From the NCBI GenBank assembly GCA_017537045.1, contig JAFYLN010000205.1, forward strand, positions 1-9,139: 9,139 nucleotides of DNA, read 5' to 3'. The notes under the pieces are model-generated. The model was not told where the DNA came from. It saw nothing but the letters and a program-made list of their open reading frames with translations, and searched no databases. Of this stretch, positions 6,799 through 9,139 are shown in pieces (position 1 is the first letter of the stretch; each line of letters starts with the position of its first letter). This DNA is from Oscillospiraceae bacterium. Lineage in GTDB: Bacteria > Bacillota_A > Clostridia > Oscillospirales > Oscillospiraceae. The position numbers and the translations under genes are program-made.

Positions 6799-7678
6799 AC
6801 AGGTTTTCAGTTTTAGGCAGATCGTAGAAGGAGCCAAGGTCATCCATACCAACCAGCGCTGCGCCCATCTGTTCCAGTTGCAGCATTGCTGCGCTGCCGT
6901 CACGGAAGCAATAAACGTCGCTCCAGTGATTTTGCAGGTTTTTTACCGTGCCGCTCCACGTGCCGCCGGTCTGCAAAGTAGACTGCGCCACGAAGGTTTT
7001 TAAACCCAGCGCGTGGATGACACGGTTACGGCTGTGGGCGCGAATGGAGGAGAATGCTTCCGAGAAACCATCTTCGCTGACATACAGCACATTTTCCCGC
7101 ATTTTCTGCCTGCAAAGTTCGTCCGCCACCACGCTGATGACCTGTCCGCCGGCTGCAAGGCAGCTTTCCTGCGCCGCGCGGTCTGCCCCCCGGGCATTGC
7201 CGGAAACCAGCACATAGCCCTGCAGCGCCGCCTGACGGCCAACTTCCTCAGCAAAGCTGCGGTTTTCCTCCAGCAGATCGCGACTGCCCACCAGCGATAC
7301 CGCCGGCTGCGCAAGAAGGGAACCATCCCCCTTCACCCACAGGCAGCCTGGGCTGTCCAGCCCCAACCGTTTTCGCAAAAGCAGCGGGTAGCCCGCGCTG
7401 ATGCGGGTAAGTGGAACACAATGTACCTGTTCTGCCCGCTTCAGATAATGATCCAGCAAGGCATCCTCTGACAGCAGCTTCAGGATGTGTGCTGCCAGAT
7501 CGGAGGCATAACCAAGGGCAGTCAGGTCAGCTGCATCCAGCTCCCGGTCCGGTTCGGGGTTGTCCATGCTCTGCATTCTGCGCAGCAGCGTACGTAGCTG
7601 GGGTACAGTCAGTGGTTTGCGGGCAGGATCGCCCAGATGGGAGCTCAGCAGCAAAAAGCCCCGCTCCGCCGCTCTCAA
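6788..7678 (-). CDS. dprA: DprA/Smf-like DNA-processing protein, divergent
   Basis: The 296-residue protein has the DprA order of elements: an N-terminal helical region (1-90), GYPLLLRKRLGLDSPGCLWVKG (96-117; DprA YPxxLxxxxDxPxxLxxxG), then a Rossmann core with VSLVGSRD (127-134, canonical VGTR), YVLVSGNARGADRAAQ (155-170, canonical SGxAxGID) and SRNRVI (216-221, canonical PxRNRII). Known DprA binds single-stranded DNA and loads RecA during transformation. After RNR this protein departs from the family: TLQTGGTWSGTVKNL replaces the usual SGSLxTAxxAxxxGR, and no C-terminal winged helix follows. It could therefore be a paralogue with another role. The start is TTG (7676-7678), overlapping the helicase TGA as TTGA. 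AAGGAG at 7685-7690 (complement) supports it, so translation is probably coupled. The fold is well supported; the in vivo role is not. Confidence 0.85.
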   Translation of the reverse strand: MRAAERGFLLLSSHLGDPARKPLTVPQLRTLLRRMQSMDNPEPDRELDAADLTALGYASDLAAHILKLLSEDALLDHYLKRAEQVHCVPLTRISAGYPLLLRKRLGLDSPGCLWVKGDGSLLAQPAVSLVGSRDLLEENRSFAEEVGRQAALQGYVLVSGNARGADRAAQESCLAAGGQVISVVADELCRQKMRENVLYVSEDGFSEAFSSIRAHSRNRVIHALGLKTFVAQSTLQTGGTWSGTVKNLQNHWSDVYCFRDGSAAMLQLEQMGAALVGMDDLGSFYDLPKTENLFDR

Positions 7679-8862
7679 CGGAATCTCCTTTTCGGCTGCA
7701 CAGGTGTCTTGACTTCTTCCCCGGTCAAACTACCGTCAGGATTCAGCACCATGGGCTTGACGGTATAGTTGGAATATTTCGCAATTTCATCCAGCTTGGC
7801 CTTTTCGGGGAAGCTGCCAATGACCGTCCATGCAACACCTTTGCGCTTGGCGCGGCCGGTACGGCCAATGCGGTGGACATAGTACTCATTTTCATCGGGC
7901 ACATCGAAATTGATGACGCAGTCCACATCGTCCACGTCAATGCCGCGGGAGGCAACGTCGGTAGCAATCAGAACCGCCAGCTTGCCATCGCGGTATTTCT
8001 GCATGGTCTTTTCCCGCAGGCTCTGCTTGATATCGCCATGGATGCATTCGCAGTCCAGCCCTGCCCGCTGGAAATCATCGCACAGGCGCTGGCACATGAC
8101 CTTGGTATTACAGAAGATCATGACGCGCTCGTAACCCTGTGTTTTGATAAGCCGCAGAGTGGTCTCTGCTTTTTCCAGGGGTGTGACGGTCATGCAGAAC
8201 TGGTCGATATCCGGACGGTCTTCCTGCTTGGGTTCGACGGTGATCTCCGCCTCATCGCGCTGGTACATCCAGGAAACAGTCATGACCTCCTGGGAAATGG
8301 TTGCAGAGAACAGACCCAGATTCTTACGGTTCTTGACCTTTTCGATGATTCTGGTCACATCCTTGAAAAAGCCCATATCCAGCATGCGGTCAGCTTCGTC
8401 CAGCACCACGGTCTGGATCTTGTCCAGACGGATGGTTTTGCGGTTATAGTGGTCCATCAAACGGCCGGGGGTCGCCACTACGATCTGAGGCTTCTTCTCC
8501 AGCGCCCTGATCTGGCTGCCGATGCCGGTGCCGCCGTAAAGGACGGCCACACGGATGCCCTTATAGTAGGTCAGAAGGCCACGCAGCTCGTCGCCAATCT
8601 GGATGGCAAGTTCCCGGGTAGGCGCAAGGATCAGACCCTGCACCGCGTCATTTTCCGCGTCGATATGCTCGATCATGGGGATGCCAAAGGCAAAGGTCTT
8701 GCCGGTTCCGGTGGGTGCCTTGGCAATCACATCGCGCCACTGTAAAAACAAGGGTATGGCCTCAGCCTGAATGGTAGTCGGCCAGCCGTAGCCCTTTTTC
8801 TCCAAGGCTTTCAGCATGGCATCACTAAGACCCAGATCCCGAAAGGTAATGTTGCTTTCCAT
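7675..8862 (-). CDS. DEAD-box ATP-dependent RNA helicase
   Basis: This 395-residue helicase has all core motifs: the Q motif (Phe7; PTTIQAEAIP 28-37, Gln32), I APTGTGKT (49-56), Ia PTRELAIQ (81-88), GG (110-111), Ib TPGR (131-134), II DEAD (155-158), III SAT (186-188), IV IFCNT (249-253), V ATDVASRGID (300-309) and VI HRIGRTGR (330-337). The family unwinds short RNA duplexes with ATP and acts in ribosome assembly, mRNA decay or cold adaptation. It is a minimal core: only about 45 residues follow motif VI (KPMVLNPDGSLTGEEV...RRFR), with no RNA-binding tail domain such as those of CsdA or DbpA, so no specific symbol is given. ATG 8860-8862 is preceded by AGAGGA (complement of 8871-8876). It is the first gene of an operon with the dprA-like gene, whose start overlaps its stop. 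Confidence 0.97.
   Translation of the reverse strand: MESNITFRDLGLSDAMLKALEKKGYGWPTTIQAEAIPLFLQWRDVIAKAPTGTGKTFAFGIPMIEHIDAENDAVQGLILAPTRELAIQIGDELRGLLTYYKGIRVAVLYGGTGIGSQIRALEKKPQIVVATPGRLMDHYNRKTIRLDKIQTVVLDEADRMLDMGFFKDVTRIIEKVKNRKNLGLFSATISQEVMTVSWMYQRDEAEITVEPKQEDRPDIDQFCMTVTPLEKAETTLRLIKTQGYERVMIFCNTKVMCQRLCDDFQRAGLDCECIHGDIKQSLREKTMQKYRDGKLAVLIATDVASRGIDVDDVDCVINFDVPDENEYYVHRIGRTGRAKRKGVAWTVIGSFPEKAKLDEIAKYSNYTVKPMVLNPDGSLTGEEVKTPVQPKRRFR
7685..7690 (-). promoter_or_regulatory. Ribosome binding site that fixes the TTG start of dprA
   Basis: AAGGAG lies six bases before TTG, inside the last codons of the helicase gene. There is no ATG at a comparable spacing, so this site decides the start. 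Confidence 0.7.
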
Positions 8863-8900
8863 ATATTTCTTCCTCTACATCTGTTTTCATAATCTATACT

Positions 8901-8929
8901 ATTTTAGCAGATTTCCGCAGAATATGCAA
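8901..8929 (-). promoter_or_regulatory. Candidate promoter of the helicase-dprA operon
   Basis: On the minus strand TTGCAT (complement of 8924-8929), 17 bp, TAAAAT (complement of 8901-8906); the -10 matches 5 of 6. The -10 lies about 38 bp upstream of the ATG. Confidence 0.55.
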
Positions 8930-8978
8930 CAGGACAAATTTCAGTTTATCGCTCTGTTGAGTGCAGTAAGAAAGAGAG

Positions 8979-9105
8979 TGTCATTGTGAGGAGCGCGAAG
9001 CGCGACGTGGCAATCTCCTGCTTCTATGCATCGATAAGCAGTGCAGAAACAAACATTGTACCGGGAGATTCCCACGTCGGCCTTTCAGGCCTCCTCGGAA
9101 TGACA
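8979..9105. repeat. Complex imperfect inverted repeat, probable dispersed extragenic element
   Basis: The outer arms TGTCATT...AATCTCC (8979-9018) and GGAGATT...AATGACA (9064-9105) are reverse complements with several differences. Each arm carries its own small palindrome: GCGCGAAGCGC around 8993-9003 on the left and GGCCTTTCAGGCC at 9079-9091 on the right. The centre holds a further dyad, CTGCTT (9018-9023) with AAGCAG (9036-9041). There is no open frame. From memory, similar GTCATTGxGAGGAGCG...GACGTGGCAATCTC units occur in many copies between genes of several gut Firmicutes; that could not be checked here. Confidence 0.75.
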
Positions 9106-9139
9106 GTGGTTTTCGATGGTTTCCGCGCCGATTTTGCTG

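Noticed and set aside
7411..8745. Long open frame (444 codons) antisense to the DEAD-box helicase
   Set aside because: It mirrors a biased coding gene that has every helicase motif. The plus-strand translation shows no recognisable domain and has no ribosome site or promoter.
8979..9105. CRISPR array or tRNA-like structure at the right edge
   Set aside because: There are no regularly spaced direct repeats, and the folding is nested inverted repeats without a tRNA cloverleaf, anticodon arm or CCA end.

Overview
The window looks like a chromosomal segment of a gut-type Firmicute. Clostridia, perhaps an Oscillospiraceae relative of Faecalibacterium, Subdoligranulum or Gemmiger, is the best guess. 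This rests on AGGAGG-type ribosome sites, sigma-A-like promoters, a clostridial DprA-like protein and GPH symporter, and a dispersed palindromic repeat of a kind I associate with such genomes. The genus is an inference and no marker here proves it.

There are two halves of different character. The left part (about 1-4385) is visibly more AT-rich and looks accessory. It holds the 3' end of a short-chain dehydrogenase broken by an in-frame amber codon (+), a shared bidirectional terminator, a large BMP/PnrA-domain protein without a signal peptide (-), a divergent promoter region, a MelB-like GPH sugar:cation symporter (+), and a 5'-truncated protein remnant (-). That remnant runs into a near-perfect 70-bp palindrome with 31-bp arms. 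The BMP protein carries a ParB/sulfiredoxin-like N-terminal region, and together with the divergent symporter it is the least ordinary part of the window. A cytosolic ligand sensor that reports on an imported compound is a reasonable but untested idea.

The right part (about 4386-8930) is GC-richer and housekeeping-like. It starts with a collapsed GH13 neopullulanase/alpha-amylase relic: start region, a piece of the catalytic barrel and the C-terminal domain survive, and the rest is deleted. Next comes an intact, strongly codon-biased glucose-6-phosphate isomerase (pgi) with its own promoter and a strong terminator. Facing it is a two-gene minus-strand operon: a DEAD-box RNA helicase followed by a divergent DprA/Smf-like protein whose TTG start overlaps the helicase stop codon. 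The dprA terminator hairpin contains the gene's own stop codon and lies 6 bp from the pgi terminator.

The right edge (8979-9105) is a complex imperfect inverted repeat of the dispersed extragenic type. Nothing else is recognisable in 9106-9139.

The GH13 relic, pgi, the GPH symporter and the SDR all have carbohydrate themes, but only pgi, the symporter, the BMP-domain gene and the helicase/dprA pair appear intact. Two catabolic genes (SDR, GH13) are broken, which suggests ongoing gene loss around an inserted segment.
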